From Planctomycetota bacterium (GTDB taxonomy: Bacteria > Planctomycetota > UBA1135 > UBA2386): a stretch of DNA of 64,000 nt. The notes beneath the pieces were generated by a model. It saw nothing but the letters and a program-made list of their open reading frames with translations. It was not told where the DNA came from and made no database searches. This document shows, piece after piece, positions 51,901-62,435 of the stretch; position 1 is the stretch's first letter; each line of letters starts with the position of its first letter. Position numbers and translations under genes: made by a program. The stretch is from positions 2,321,501-2,385,500 of the forward strand of contig JADJWQ010000006.1 in the NCBI GenBank assembly GCA_016716265.1, in the 5' to 3' direction.

Positions 51901-54212
51901 CACCTCGGCGAGCAGATGCGCGGTCAGGGCCTGGCGCGCCGCGCAGGGCGGCAGCAGCACGCGGAGCTCGGCGATGCCCTCGTCGTCGAGCACGGCGGCC
52001 GACGGGGTCAGCTCGCCGAACGGCGGCGCGGCGCGGCCGGTGTCGAACGAGAAGCCGGCGAGGTCGGCGGCAGCGGCGCCCGGCGGCGCGAAGGAGCCGT
52101 CGAGCACACGCACGCGGAGCTGGACGCGCTGCCCGGCGGCGGGCGTGCCGTCCAGCCAGCGACCGGTGACGCGGACCGTGCCGGTCTCGCCGCCCCGCAA
52201 TGGCGCGACCGGCTCGACAGTGGCTTCGAGTCGGTACGGAACGAACGCCTCGACCTGCACCGGCGCATTGCCGAGCTGGGTGCCGTCCGCGCCGGCGCCA
52301 CCGTCCGCGGCGAACGCGCGGATGCGCCAGGTACCCGACGGCACGTCGGGGGACGTGTCGAACAGCGCGGTGACGAGACCGGAGCCGGGCGTCGTCGACC
52401 GCTGACGGCGCCAGACGCGCCCGTCGGGGCGCTCCAGCACGACGGTCACGTCGCGGCCGGCGACGGCGCGCCCGGCGGCGTCGCGCAGCAGCACGGCCGC
52501 CTCGATCCGCTCGCCCGGACGCACGATGCCGCGGGTCGGCCACACGAACGCCTCGGGGTCGTCGCCCGCGAAGGGCCGGCCGCCGAGCGTCGGATCGGTG
52601 AGCTCGACCGCGAACCGGTCCAGGTCGACGAACGCCTCGTCGGCGGCGTGGCGCACGTGCACGACGAAGGCCGAGCGGTCGTCGCCGTCGGCGGCCCAGC
52701 GCAGCATCGCGACGCCGCGCGCGTCGGTCGCAGCCGCCGCCAGCTCCTGGTTGGTCGGCGAGACGATCCGCACGTCGGCGCCCGCGGCCGGAGCGCCGTC
52801 GGCGATCGACACGACCTGCACCGCCGCCGCGTCGCCGGCGGCACGCACCGTCACGCCGAGATCGGTGATCTGCACGAGCCGCGATTGCCGGCGCCAGCTG
52901 TCGGGATCGGTCCACAGCTCGATCTCGTACATGCCGCAGGGCGCTGCGGCACCGAGCAGCTCGCGCAGATCGACCCGCGTGGTCACATCCTCGTTGCGCG
53001 CCGCGGCGACCGGCACGCGCCGGCCGACGGCGGGTGCCATCGACGCGCTGTCGCCACGCTGCAGCATGCGGACGACATTGTTCGGATAGACGCGGCGCGC
53101 GCGGATGGTGAACTCGTCGAGATTGACGGTGCGCACTTCGAGCGCCGGCTCGGCGCGCACCGACAGCACGGCGCCGGCGCGCGCGAACTCGAGATCGACA
53201 ACGCGGTCGGGCACCAGCAGGCTGCGCCGCACGTCCGCGTGGAGCGTGCGCGCGCCGTGACCCGGGAACCCGTCGTGCAGCCGCACCGCGACGACGCTGC
53301 CGGGCGTGAAGTCGCCGACGATGCGCAGCCCCGCGCCGTTCTGATAGACGTCGAAGGGCATTGGCGGCTCGAGCTCGACGAAGCCTTCGGTCGGCAGGTC
53401 CACCCTCCGATTGAAGGACAGCGAGATGCCGCTCGGATCGACCGCGGCACCGGCGAGCGCGAGGGCGCACCGAGCACGAGCATCCGGCTCTGCTCGGTTG
53501 TCGTCGCGACGTCGCCACCGCGCGGCAGCAGCCCCGGCGCGACGACCAGCTCGACGCTCGGTGGCAATGGGTCGGACTGCAGCTCGATACGGAACCAGGT
53601 CTGCCGCCCGTACTGCTGCGTGTCGACGGCGGTCGGCAGCACCTCACCCGACTGCGGGTCCCTCACCCGCACGTGTGCGCGGACGGCCGCGTCGTCCACC
53701 GGCAGGTCGAAGTGCGCGAGGATCGCGGTCTCGCCGGTCGCGTCGTCCTCCTGCACGACGGCCGTGTCCAGCGCGATCGCCGGCGCGGCGAACGTCAGCA
53801 GCGGTCCGGGCGCGAGCAACGTGCCGTCGTGCGCGCGCAGCGGCGTGGCGAGGTGCAGCGTGTAGCGCCGGCCGGCCGGCAGCGGGCCGTCGAACAGCAG
53901 GTCGGCGCGCTGCGGGCTGCGCAGGAAGGTCGTGACCGGGAACTCCGGCTCGAGCCGCAGCCCGAGCTCGACCGGCTCGCCGAACGCGCCGAGCCCGAGC
54001 GCCGCCAGGTCGAGCGGCGCGCCGAGGTCGACCGTCAGCCGGGCGAGCTGCTTGCCGTCCGCCGCGGTCGTGCGCTCGATCTCGCGGATCGAGTCGCGCG
54101 ACCAGCCGACCGCATCCCGCGTCACAGCGCGCGCGTCCGTCCACGTCGCGCTGATCCGATAGCCGAGGAACAGCGCGAGACAGACGTTCAGCGCCAGCAA
54201 CAGCCGGTTCAT
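48928..54212 (-). pseudogene. Bacterial alpha-2-macroglobulin (YfhM-like), frameshifted
   Basis: With one base added near 53465-53470 the gene reads as a 1761-aa protein; as written two frames are needed (54212 to ~53465, then to 48928). The join is convincing: frame 1 gives MLVLGA and frame 2 continues ALALAGAAVDPSGISLSF. ATG 54212 gives a membrane anchor (LLLALNVCLALFLGY). MG-type beta domains, a bait-like central part and the thioester motif YPYGCVEQTT (near 50240-50262) followed by the alpha-helical thioester domain are present. It traps periplasmic proteases, and with PBP1C forms a peptidoglycan repair/defence pair. The frameshift could be real, or an assembly error in a GC-rich run. Confidence 0.85.
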
Positions 54213-54443
54213 GCCACCCTCCGGAGGGCGCTGCGAGCGCTGCACCCACCGCCGCCCCGACCCGTGCGGCGCCGCGCCGGAACCGTCTGACCGCCTGGCG
54301 GACCCCGGGCCGGATGCGCGCCGCCGACCGCCCGGACCCGCGCGCTGACCGGCGCGCGGACCGGGGAGTCTCCGAGGCGCCGAGCGGGCGCGCAAGGCCC
54401 GGGGAACCCCGCAGGCCGAGCCGCGCGGGCCGCCGCCGCAGGC

Positions 54444-54596
54444 TCAGCGCGGCGGCAGCGCCGCGAGCAGACGGACCAGCACGCGTCCGAGCACGGCGCT
54501 GCGGTAGCGGGCGGTCGAGCGCACGTCGTCGCACCGCCCGGCGTCGGCGAAAATGCCCGCGGCGACCGCGTCCGCGAGCCCGCCCGGAGCCAGGCC
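54444..54596 (-). pseudogene. Relic of a molybdenum-hydroxylase FAD-subunit C-terminus
   Basis: The last ~48 codons (PGGLADAVAAGIFADAG, DDVRSTARYRSAVLGRV, LVRLLAALPPR) closely match the C-terminus of the intact FAD subunit gene at 62436-63281 (PGGLADAVAASVAADT, DDVRSTARYRSTVLARV, LVRLLAALPSC). DNA similarity extends slightly past the stop. Nothing upstream continues the gene, so this is a truncated duplicate, about 8 kb from the intact gene. Confidence 0.85.
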
Positions 54597-55071
54597 TGGG
54601 AGACGCGGGGATCTCGGGGAGAGCCGCCGCGGAGTCCGGACACGTCGGGGTCTCGCTCGCCGATCGATGCTGTGCCCCGCAGACATCGGCCACGGACTCA
54701 CGGCGCCACGCACCCGCGACGCCACCGCGCGCGACCGACCGGCTCGCCCATGCACTGACCAGCCTCGCCTGCACTGGCGTCGAACACCGGGCGCGACCCT
54801 CTCCGCCTCGATCTGCGCGACGAGGATGACCTCGCGCAACGCGCGGCGTGACAGGCGCCCCCGGGACAGGGCCGGTGGCCGGGGCGGTGTCTCTGGTCGG
54901 TTCCCCGTGCCAGACCCTGCGCGGGTTTTCTCGGTCTGAATCCGGAGCGCACGCAGGACAGATCACCGTGGCGGAGCGCCTCGCTCTCCACGTTCCGTCG
55001 GCGTCGTGCCGAGGGAGTGGGCGACAGCTCTGTCCCTGGTTCTCCGCCTGGATCTTGCATCGGAGATCGTC
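54597..55071. other. Intergenic region
   Basis: No gene is supported in these 475 bp. The minus-strand frame upstream of the FAD-subunit relic is Arg/Ser/Pro-rich and lacks protein character. The right end carries GGAG, 6 nt before the ATG of the delta-60 gene. Promoter elements for that gene are expected here but not recognised. Confidence 0.4.
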
Positions 55072-57175
55072 ATGAGAACGCAGTGGTTCACGCGGCGGAT
55101 CGAAGCCGCGGGGTTCTTGTTCGTCGGGCTGCTGGCAGGGTGGTGTCCCGCGCAGGCCGGGGATCTGGACACGACGTTCGGAGTCGGGGGGAAGGTGACG
55201 ACTGGGTTCCTCGGATCGGCCGACAACGGTGCTTGTGCCGCGTTCGTCGCGCAGAGCGACGGGAGGATCCTCGTGGCGGGTACGCGCCAGACGTGGGCGG
55301 GGGACTTCCTCCTGGCTCGCTACGACTCCGACGGCAGCCCGGACATGACTTTCGGTGTCGCTGGCCTCGTGACCACCGACTTCGCGAACGTCGATGAAGG
55401 AGCTGCCGCGGCGGCGATCCAGGTCGACGGCAAGATCGTGGTCGCGGGACGGAGGTCCGCCCCCAATGGAGACGATTTCGCCTTGGTGCGCTACAACCCA
55501 GACGGGACTCTGGATTCGAGCTTCGGCAGCGGCGGCCTCGTGACGACGGACTTCGGCTTCTCGAGCGATCAAGCCAATGCCGTGGCGATCGGAGCCGACG
55601 GCCGGATCGTCGCCGTCGGCAACACCAGCGGAAACGCCGGGGATTTCGCCTTGGCGTGCTACAACCCAGACGGCAGCCTCGACACGACATTCGGCAGCAC
55701 CGGCAGGGTCACTACCCAATTCGGCGCCAGTTACGACATGGCCAATGCCGTAACGATCCAGGCGGACGGCCGGATCATCGCCGCGGGGCAGTCCTACGAC
55801 CTCAATACCCATCGGGCGAATTTCGCCCTGGCACGCTACAATGCAGACGGCACACTGGATGGGAGTTTCGGCGACGGCGGCAAGGTGACCACGGCCTTCG
55901 GGCCTGACAGCCTGGTAATGGCTGCAGTCCTTCAAGGCGATGAGCGCATTGTGGTCGCCGGCCGCATGGGTTCCAGCGACCCCGACTTCGCGTTGGCTCG
56001 CTACCACACAGACGGAAGTCTCGATACCACATTCGGTATCGGTGGCAAGGTGACGACCCCCGCACCCCAATGGGAATCCGCCAACGCCTTGGCGATCGAT
56101 GTCTACGGGCGGATCGTCGCCGCGGGACAGGTGAGGACCCCCCTCTATTGGACAAACGATTTCGTCGTGGTGCGCTACACCCCGAACGGCAGCTTGGATA
56201 CCACCTTCGGCAGCGGCGGTCGCGTCTCTACGGATTTCGTCTCCTCCGACGATGGCGCTTCTGCCGTAACGATCCAGGCCGATGGCGGAGTAATCGCCGT
56301 GGGATCGGCAGGTCGGCGTCCGTTCATGGTGGGATCAACAGGCCAAAATTGGGACATCGCCTTGGCGCGGTATTCCTCGAACGGGAATCTGGATGCTACA
56401 TTCGGCACGGGCGGCAAGGTGATCACGGACGTCGAGGGGGTGACGTCGGACCGGGCCGACGACATCGTTGCCGCTCAGGCCGACGGGAAAATCATTGCCG
56501 TTGGAACGCGGTCGGATGCCAATGGTGAGGACTTCGCCTTGGCGCGCTTCAACCATGACGGCAGCCTGGACCCCACCTTCGGTGACGGTGGCCTGGTAAC
56601 AACCGACTTCCAGCAGTACAATGATGAGGCCTTTGGAGTAGCCCTCCAAGCCGACAACCGGATTGTCGTCGTGGGACGTCGCCGTGCACCCGGTGTGTAC
56701 TCGGGCGCCATCTTGGTGCGGTATGAAGTCGATGGCAGCCTCGATGCGAGTTTCGGCAGCGACGGCATGGTTGCGGTCGATGATGAGATATATTGGGGCA
56801 TCGCCATGGGGATCCAGGCCGACGGCCGCATCGTCGTCACAGGCTCCAATAGCGACCGGGAGTTCTGTGTGGCGCGTCACAACACGGACGGCAGCGAGGA
56901 CACGACGTTCGGAATCCACGGGAAAGTGACCACGTACGTAGGTTCAGGAGCCCGAGCCTACGCCGTGACAATCCAAGGCGACGGCAAGATCGTAGTGGCC
57001 GGCGACGTGGACGGCGACGTCGACCAGGACTTCGTCCTGGTGCGCTACAACACGAACGGCTCGCTGGATACGACGTTCGGCAACAGCGGCAAGGTGACCA
57101 CCGATTTCGGGGGGTCGGAATCCGCACAGGCGTTGACAATCCAGGCCGACGGCAAGATCGTCGCCGGAGGATATA

Positions 57176-58802
57176 CCCCTTCGTTGCAATAGAACCGCCT
57201 CCTCCGAGAGGCCATTCAATCCTTCGCCAAAGCGAGCGATCGATTCGATTGGGGTGATGGCCTGCGGACGGAGCTCACCGCTGGTGATCCGCAGCAACAC
57301 TTATCTCGTGCAAGTGAAAGAGCCTGACATCCGTGCCGTTGCGAAGTTACCACAACAACGAACAACACGGAGCAGGCTCCAGTGCGATTGTCACGCCAAG
57401 AAGTCCGGAAGTCAAGTGTCGGGATCCCGGAGATCCGCTTTGAGGATCAGTCCCTGACGTCGTTCTCCGGCCTGGTCATACTGCAGGCTCTCGTCAACGG
57501 CATGGGGCTGCGGGCTCGTCTCCAAGAGTGTGTCCGGCATCTGTCGAAATCAGCGAGCTACTCGGCCAGCACCTTTCTTCTGATCCTGGTAACGCACTCG
57601 TTTCTGGGTTGGCGACGCCTTCGTGATATCGACTACTACCGGGGTGACCCACTTCTCAAGCGTTTCCTCGGACTCGAACGCATCCCTGACGTCTCCACGC
57701 TATCGCGTCGACTCGTCCAGATGGACGAACGGGTGGTCGAGGGCCTTCGCACGCTCCAAAGGAACTTGGTCATCGACAGAATACTCGATTCCTGTTCATC
57801 CCGCATCACCATGGACTTCGACGGCTCTGTCATCAGCACCAAGAGCCGTCGAACACAGGGCACTGCAGTCGGCTACAACAAGAAGAAGGGCAGCGCAGCT
57901 ACTATCCGCTATTTGCGACCATCGCACAGACGGGCCAGGTCTTCGATGTGTTGCATCGTGCTGGGAACGTCCACGACTCCAACGGGGCGCTGGACTTCAT
58001 TCGGTCGTGTTTCGCGACGCTCCTCGCGCGAGGCTTTCGCGGCCGATTGGAGGCGCGGCTCGACGGCGCCCACTTCAGCGAGGCGACGTGCGCGTGGCTG
58101 CGCGACGAGGGCATCGAGTTTTCAGTCAGCGTGCCGTTCGAGCGCTTCCCAGAGCTGAAGTCGCTGATCCTGCAGCGAGCGCGCTGGCGGAGCATCGACG
58201 AAGAGTGGGCTTGGTTCGAGTGCGACTGGAAGCCGCAGAAGTGGAATCGCGGCATGCGGTGCCTCGTCTACCGACGTCGGGTCAAGACTCCCCGGAAGGG
58301 CCCGATTCAGCTGGACCTCTTCGAGCCGATCGAGCGACATAACGAGTACAAGGTGGTAATGACGAACAAGCGCGGCACTCCGGTCACCGTGCTTCACTTC
58401 CACAACGGTCGAGGTTCGCAGGAGGGGATCTTCGCCGAGCTGAAGTCCCACGGCTCGCTGGACTACATCCCGACTCGCCGCGAGATCGGAAACCGCGTCT
58501 ACATGCTCGCGTGCGTCCTGGCCCACACGCTCGGCCGCGAGATGCAGATGCGGGCGACCCCGCCGAGCCGAAAGACGGGACGTGCTCGTCCCCTGCCTAT
58601 GGGTGCTCGAGCGCCTCGACACCTTGCGCAGGGCTGTCATTCAGCGCGCAGGACGACTGACTCGGCCGCAAGGACGGCTGACCTTGACGATGTCGACCGA
58701 CGATGCGCTTACCGCCGACTTCCAGCGCCTGCTCGCTCCTTGGCAGAATCAAGCGGCCTAACGCGTCAGCCCGCCTCGCGCGCGGGTTTTGCAACGTTGG
58801 GG
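57176..58802 (+). mobile_element. IS1380-like insertion sequence, copy 2
   Basis: The element is 1627 bp with ends CCCCTTCGTTGCAATA (left) and CCCCAACGTTGCAAAA (right, inverted), flanked by a TATA duplication (57172-57175 and 58803-58806). It is nearly identical to copy 1 (12128-13749), so transposition within this genome was recent. It lies in the delta-60/FIMAH gene in the same orientation as that gene. Confidence 0.92.
57382..58761 (+). pseudogene. IS1380-like transposase, frameshifted (copy 2)
   Basis: GTG 57382 opens an intact N-terminal half (RLSRQEVRKSS to GYNKKKG at about 57890) including MDFDGSV. A one-base loss in AAGAAGAAGGGC (near 57885-57893) shifts the frame; copy 1 has the same lesion. 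The second frame holds QVFDVLHRAGN, EARLDGAHFS and the Glu region IFAELKSHGSLDY. A further extra C near 58595 (TCCCCTG against TCCCTG in copy 1) moves it off the true C-terminus (CLWVLERLDTLRR), which should end at TAA 58761. As written no full transposase is made unless ribosomal frameshifting occurs. Confidence 0.85.
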
Positions 58803-59543
58803 TATAGTGTCGTCAGATTCAGCAGCCGGAGCTATGATTTCGCTCTGGCACGCTACAACCCCGACGGTAGCTTGGACACCACGTTCGGCGTCGGCGGCAT
58901 GGTAACGACGGACTTCGCGAACTCCGTCGAAGCAGCGACTGCCATCTCCATCCAGGGTGATGGCCGAATCATCGCCGCTGGCGTCACCAGACCAACATGG
59001 GGTTCGCAGAATGAAGACTTCGCCGTGGTCCGCTACAATGTGGATGGCAGCCTGGACTACGCCTTCGCCGCCGGAGGTATAGCCACGACTGACTTCGAGC
59101 AGGGGAGTGACGGCGCAGCCGCACTGGCCATTCAAGGCGACGGCAAGAGCGTAGCTGCCGGATCCGCCTATTCGATCAGCGAGGGGCAGGACTTCGCCCT
59201 GGCGCGCTACCACGGCGTGGCCACGATGGTCGACGAGTTGGAAGGGCTCGTGCTATACACGCAGGAGCTGGTCGCGGCCGGGACGATCAACCAGGGGCTC
59301 GGCCAGTCACTGCTCACGAAGCTCGAGACAGCGGTGCAGCGCCTCGATAGGGGCAACACGACGGCGGCGATCAATCAACTCAACGCGTACCTCTGCGAGG
59401 TGGACGCGCTGGTGCAAGCCGCCATCCTGACGCCGCAGGAGGCGCAGCCGCTGTACCACCTGGTCCTCTCGATCATCGCCGAACTGTCCGCCTGAGCCTG
59501 GGAGCGTGCCGGTCCTGCCGGTATTAGCCGACCGAGGTGCGCG

Positions 59544-62225
59544 ATGAGCGACCACACCACTCGAACGGCATTGGTGCTCGCTGCAGCGCTGGCGGCGGCG
59601 GGCGCGCTGCTGATCCGGGGTACGGGCCCGGGACCGGTAGCGGACCCGCCGGTGCAGCCGGCTACCGTGTCCTCGCGAGTCGGAATCGAGCGCGCGGCAG
59701 ATGGCACCATGCGGAGCTCCCCGACGCTGGCGTCGGAGCGGATCGAGGTGGCCTCGGCGGGCAGCATGGCGACGGCGTCGGTGCAGGGCCGCCTCGTGCG
59801 CGCCGACGACGGTGCCGCGATCCCGCAGCTCGATGTCGAGGACCTGCAGGCACCGTTCGCCGAGCTGGCGCCGCCCCTTCGCGGGGTGCTCGGCCGCAGC
59901 GGCGGCAGTGGTGGAGGCCTCACGGCCGCCCGGCGCACGGCCAGCGGGTCGGACGGGACCTTCGTCCTGCTCGGCCTCGACCGGGAGGCACATCACCGGC
60001 TGCGCATCGGGGCCGGAACCGCACTCGAGACCACGATCCGTGTCGCCCGGAGGCTGCCGGCGGATCGCTGCGTCGACCTCGGCGACATCCTCCTCGCGGA
60101 GAGGTGTGAAGTGCGCGGCCGGGTGCTCGATACCGCCGGGGTCGTCGTTGCGGGCGCCAGGGTCGCCCGGCTCGACGTGGACGCGTCGGCACCTCGCCTC
60201 GGTGAAGGTCTGCTGCTCGTGCCCGGTCCGCCGCCCCGGGTGCTCGAGACGGTGTGCCCGGACGACGACGGGTGGTCGGCGCGCAGCGATGGCGAGGGGC
60301 GGTTCGTGCTGGCGGGGACTCCGGCGCGCCGAACCCAGGTCCTGGTTCAGGCCACCGGCTTCGCGGAGTACGTGCGCGGGGTGGAGACGCGGCCGGCAGC
60401 GTCCCTCGACCTCGGCGACCTGCATCTCGAGAGACTGGCCCCGGTCCGTGGCCGTGTGCTGCACGCCGGCGGTCAGCCGGCGGCAGGCCTCTGGATCCGG
60501 GCCGCGGCCGCCGGCTGCACAGCACGGCTCGGCCTCGCGTTCGGACATCCGCTGGCGGGGGTGAGCCGCAGCGCCGAGGACGGCACATTCGTCGTCGCGA
60601 CGCCGCCCGGTGATCCGCGGTGGCTCGCGGTGCGGGGCGAGGCGGATGCTCTCTGGCAGGTGATCGGTCCGCTCGCGGCAGACGAGGCCGTCGATGTGAC
60701 CTTGCCGCCGTGCGCGACCGGTCTCGTGGAGGTGCGGCGCGAGGACGGTTCCCCCGTGCCGGCGATCCAGCTCGGCGTGCAACGCTGCGGGCCGAGTGGC
60801 ACCAGCCTCGATCCGTTGGCCTCGCCGCTCGGCTTCTCCTGGGCGTTGGACCACCCTGAGCAGGTGGTGGAGCGCGCGAGCGCTTTCGCGCCGGTGGATG
60901 CGCTGTTGCGACCGGTGGAGGATCGGCCGGGGCGGTGGCGGCTCGTCGGGCTCCCGACCGGCGACTACCGACTGCTCGTGGAGGCTCCGGGCTTCGCCCC
61001 GGCCGGCGGGTTCCTGGCCCTGGTCGCGGAGCGCGAGAACCTGCTGACCTTGCGGCTCGAGCCGGCTGTACCACGCTGCATCGCCGTCCAGGGCAGCGAC
61101 GGTCGCCCGGTGCGCGGTGCGAGAGTCTACTGGGAGAGCACCCGGCCGGTGGCAGCCGAGCCGCAGCAGCTGCCACCGAGTCCGGTGCCGATCCTGCTGG
61201 GCCGGACCGACGCCGCCGGGACGCTGGCGAACGACCGCTGCGGAGGCGGCGCGTTCCTCGTGCTGCACCCCGATCATGCGGCCGCACGGCGCGAGCCCGC
61301 GACCGGCGAAGCGGAGGTGCGGATCGTGCTGGAGCGCCTGGGGAGCATCGAGGGTCGCATCGAAGGACCCGCGGCAGGGCGGCTGCTGGTGTCCGCCACG
61401 TATGCGGCGGACAGCCCGGTCTTCGGGGGTGACGCGCAGCACGCGGACGTGGCGGCCGACGGCAGCTTCGTGCTACCCGGGTTGGAGCCCGGCGGATGGC
61501 GCCTGGCGGTGTCGCCTCGCTCCGAGGGCGGGCGCGGACGGCCGCCGTCGATCGGGCGGTCTGCCGACCTCGTGGAGGTCGAGGTGGCGGTTCCGGCCGG
61601 TGGATGTGCGCGCGTCGTGCTCGCGGTCGACGGCCGCGGGTCCGGCGGCAGCATCGAAGGGCGCATCCAGGTGAGCGGCCAGCCCGCCCGGAGTCTCAGG
61701 GTGCGCGCCGAACCGATGGGCCCGCTGCCCGAGGCTGCAGTGCCCGGCGAGCCGCGCTGGTCGTCGGTCAGTCGGAGCGTGCTGACGGACGAGCAGGGTG
61801 GGTTCCAGATCAGCTCCCTGGCCGCCGGGATCTATCGCCTGACGGTGGCGCACGCCGGGGTCGTGCAGCGGCCGCTCTGGATCGAGGAGGTGCGCGTCGA
61901 CCGTGCCGCGCTGCTGCGGCGGTTCGTCGACCTCGAGCTACGCGATGTCCGCGTGGAGGTGGTCGGTGCGGACAGCCGACCGGTGCCGCACCTGGAGTTG
62001 CTGCTCGTCGGGCAGGTCGAGACGGACAAGGGCGCGCGCAGCAATGGCCTGCAGTTCCGCGCGACGAGCGACTCGGCCGGCGAGGCGGTCATTGCACAGG
62101 TCCCGGTCGGTGCATACGAGCTGACCGGCCGCACGACCGATGGGCAGCTGGTGGTGGAGCCGTGTCGGGTGGTGGTGCGTGGGGGCAATGCAACGCAGAG
62201 GGTCACGGCGATTCCGAGGCGATAG
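59544..62225 (+). CDS. Surface protein with carboxypeptidase-regulatory-like (beta-sandwich) repeats
   Basis: The product is 893 aa. A signal anchor (ALVLAAALAAAGALLI) is followed by repeated CarboxypepD_reg/Cna-B-like domains with the pattern VQGRLVRADDGAAIP, SDGTFVLLGLD, VRGRVLDTAGVVVAGARV, DGEGRFVLAGTPAR, VRGRVLHAGGQPAAG, EGRIEGPAAGRLL and QGGFQISSLAAGIYRL, each a beta-sandwich. No catalytic residues are seen. It is probably an envelope structural or adhesion protein. ATG 59544 has GAGGTG 5 nt upstream. The gene starts 48 bp after the delta-60 gene stop, so both may be one unit. Confidence 0.82.
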   Translation: MSDHTTRTALVLAAALAAAGALLIRGTGPGPVADPPVQPATVSSRVGIERAADGTMRSSPTLASERIEVASAGSMATASVQGRLVRADDGAAIPQLDVEDLQAPFAELAPPLRGVLGRSGGSGGGLTAARRTASGSDGTFVLLGLDREAHHRLRIGAGTALETTIRVARRLPADRCVDLGDILLAERCEVRGRVLDTAGVVVAGARVARLDVDASAPRLGEGLLLVPGPPPRVLETVCPDDDGWSARSDGEGRFVLAGTPARRTQVLVQATGFAEYVRGVETRPAASLDLGDLHLERLAPVRGRVLHAGGQPAAGLWIRAAAAGCTARLGLAFGHPLAGVSRSAEDGTFVVATPPGDPRWLAVRGEADALWQVIGPLAADEAVDVTLPPCATGLVEVRREDGSPVPAIQLGVQRCGPSGTSLDPLASPLGFSWALDHPEQVVERASAFAPVDALLRPVEDRPGRWRLVGLPTGDYRLLVEAPGFAPAGGFLALVAERENLLTLRLEPAVPRCIAVQGSDGRPVRGARVYWESTRPVAAEPQQLPPSPVPILLGRTDAAGTLANDRCGGGAFLVLHPDHAAARREPATGEAEVRIVLERLGSIEGRIEGPAAGRLLVSATYAADSPVFGGDAQHADVAADGSFVLPGLEPGGWRLAVSPRSEGGRGRPPSIGRSADLVEVEVAVPAGGCARVVLAVDGRGSGGSIEGRIQVSGQPARSLRVRAEPMGPLPEAAVPGEPRWSSVSRSVLTDEQGGFQISSLAAGIYRLTVAHAGVVQRPLWIEEVRVDRAALLRRFVDLELRDVRVEVVGADSRPVPHLELLLVGQVETDKGARSNGLQFRATSDSAGEAVIAQVPVGAYELTGRTTDGQLVVEPCRVVVRGGNATQRVTAIPRR

Positions 62226-62370
62226 GAGGTGGGCCGGCGGAGCAGGGCAGTGAGCTGGAGCGATCGCCTTCGCCCTCTGGCCACCGAGCCGCGCCACGCG
62301 CCACGGTCGCCGACGAGGCGCATGGCACGCCGGCGGCGTCGATCGCGAGCCGCGTGAGAGCGAGCATTGA

Positions 62371-62405
62371 TGTAAAATCCGTGCCAGGTACCGATCGGAA
62401 GTCAG
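62371..62405 (+). repeat. 35-bp dispersed repeat, copy 2
   Basis: Matches 33473-33507 at 30 of 35 positions, starting TGTAAAA and ending with the identical 19-nt GGTACCGATCGGAAGTCAG. Here it lies between two convergent genes, so it is not a start-proximal signal. This makes a mobile-element relic or structural repeat more likely than a promoter. Confidence 0.6.
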
Positions 62406-62435
62406 GGGGCAGCACGACCCGATGGCGCCGCGGGC

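Larger units (their letters stand above)
55072..59495 (+). pseudogene. Secreted delta-60 repeat protein with FIMAH-like C-terminus, split by an IS
   Basis: Joining 55072-57175 to 58807-59495 restores a 930-aa frame, in phase across the insertion point (AGGY|SVVRFSSRSYDFALARYN). A signal peptide (AAGFLFVGLLAGWCPAQA) is followed by many ~55-residue delta-60 repeats with the pattern DGSLDTTFG..G.VTTDF, A..IQ.DGRI.A.G and DFALARYN, likely a large beta-propeller. The last ~90 residues (VDELEGLVLYTQELVAAGTINQG, LTKLETAVQRLDRGNTTAAI) match a FIMAH-type helical domain often found at the end of surface proteins. As written the first part ends at 57192 inside the IS. The 3' part stays fused in frame to the transposase remnant. 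Confidence 0.9.

Noticed and set aside
55072..57175. Regular repeats as a CRISPR or tandem DNA array
   Set aside because: The periodicity reflects ~55-residue delta-60 protein repeats in one reading frame, with DNA diverged between units.
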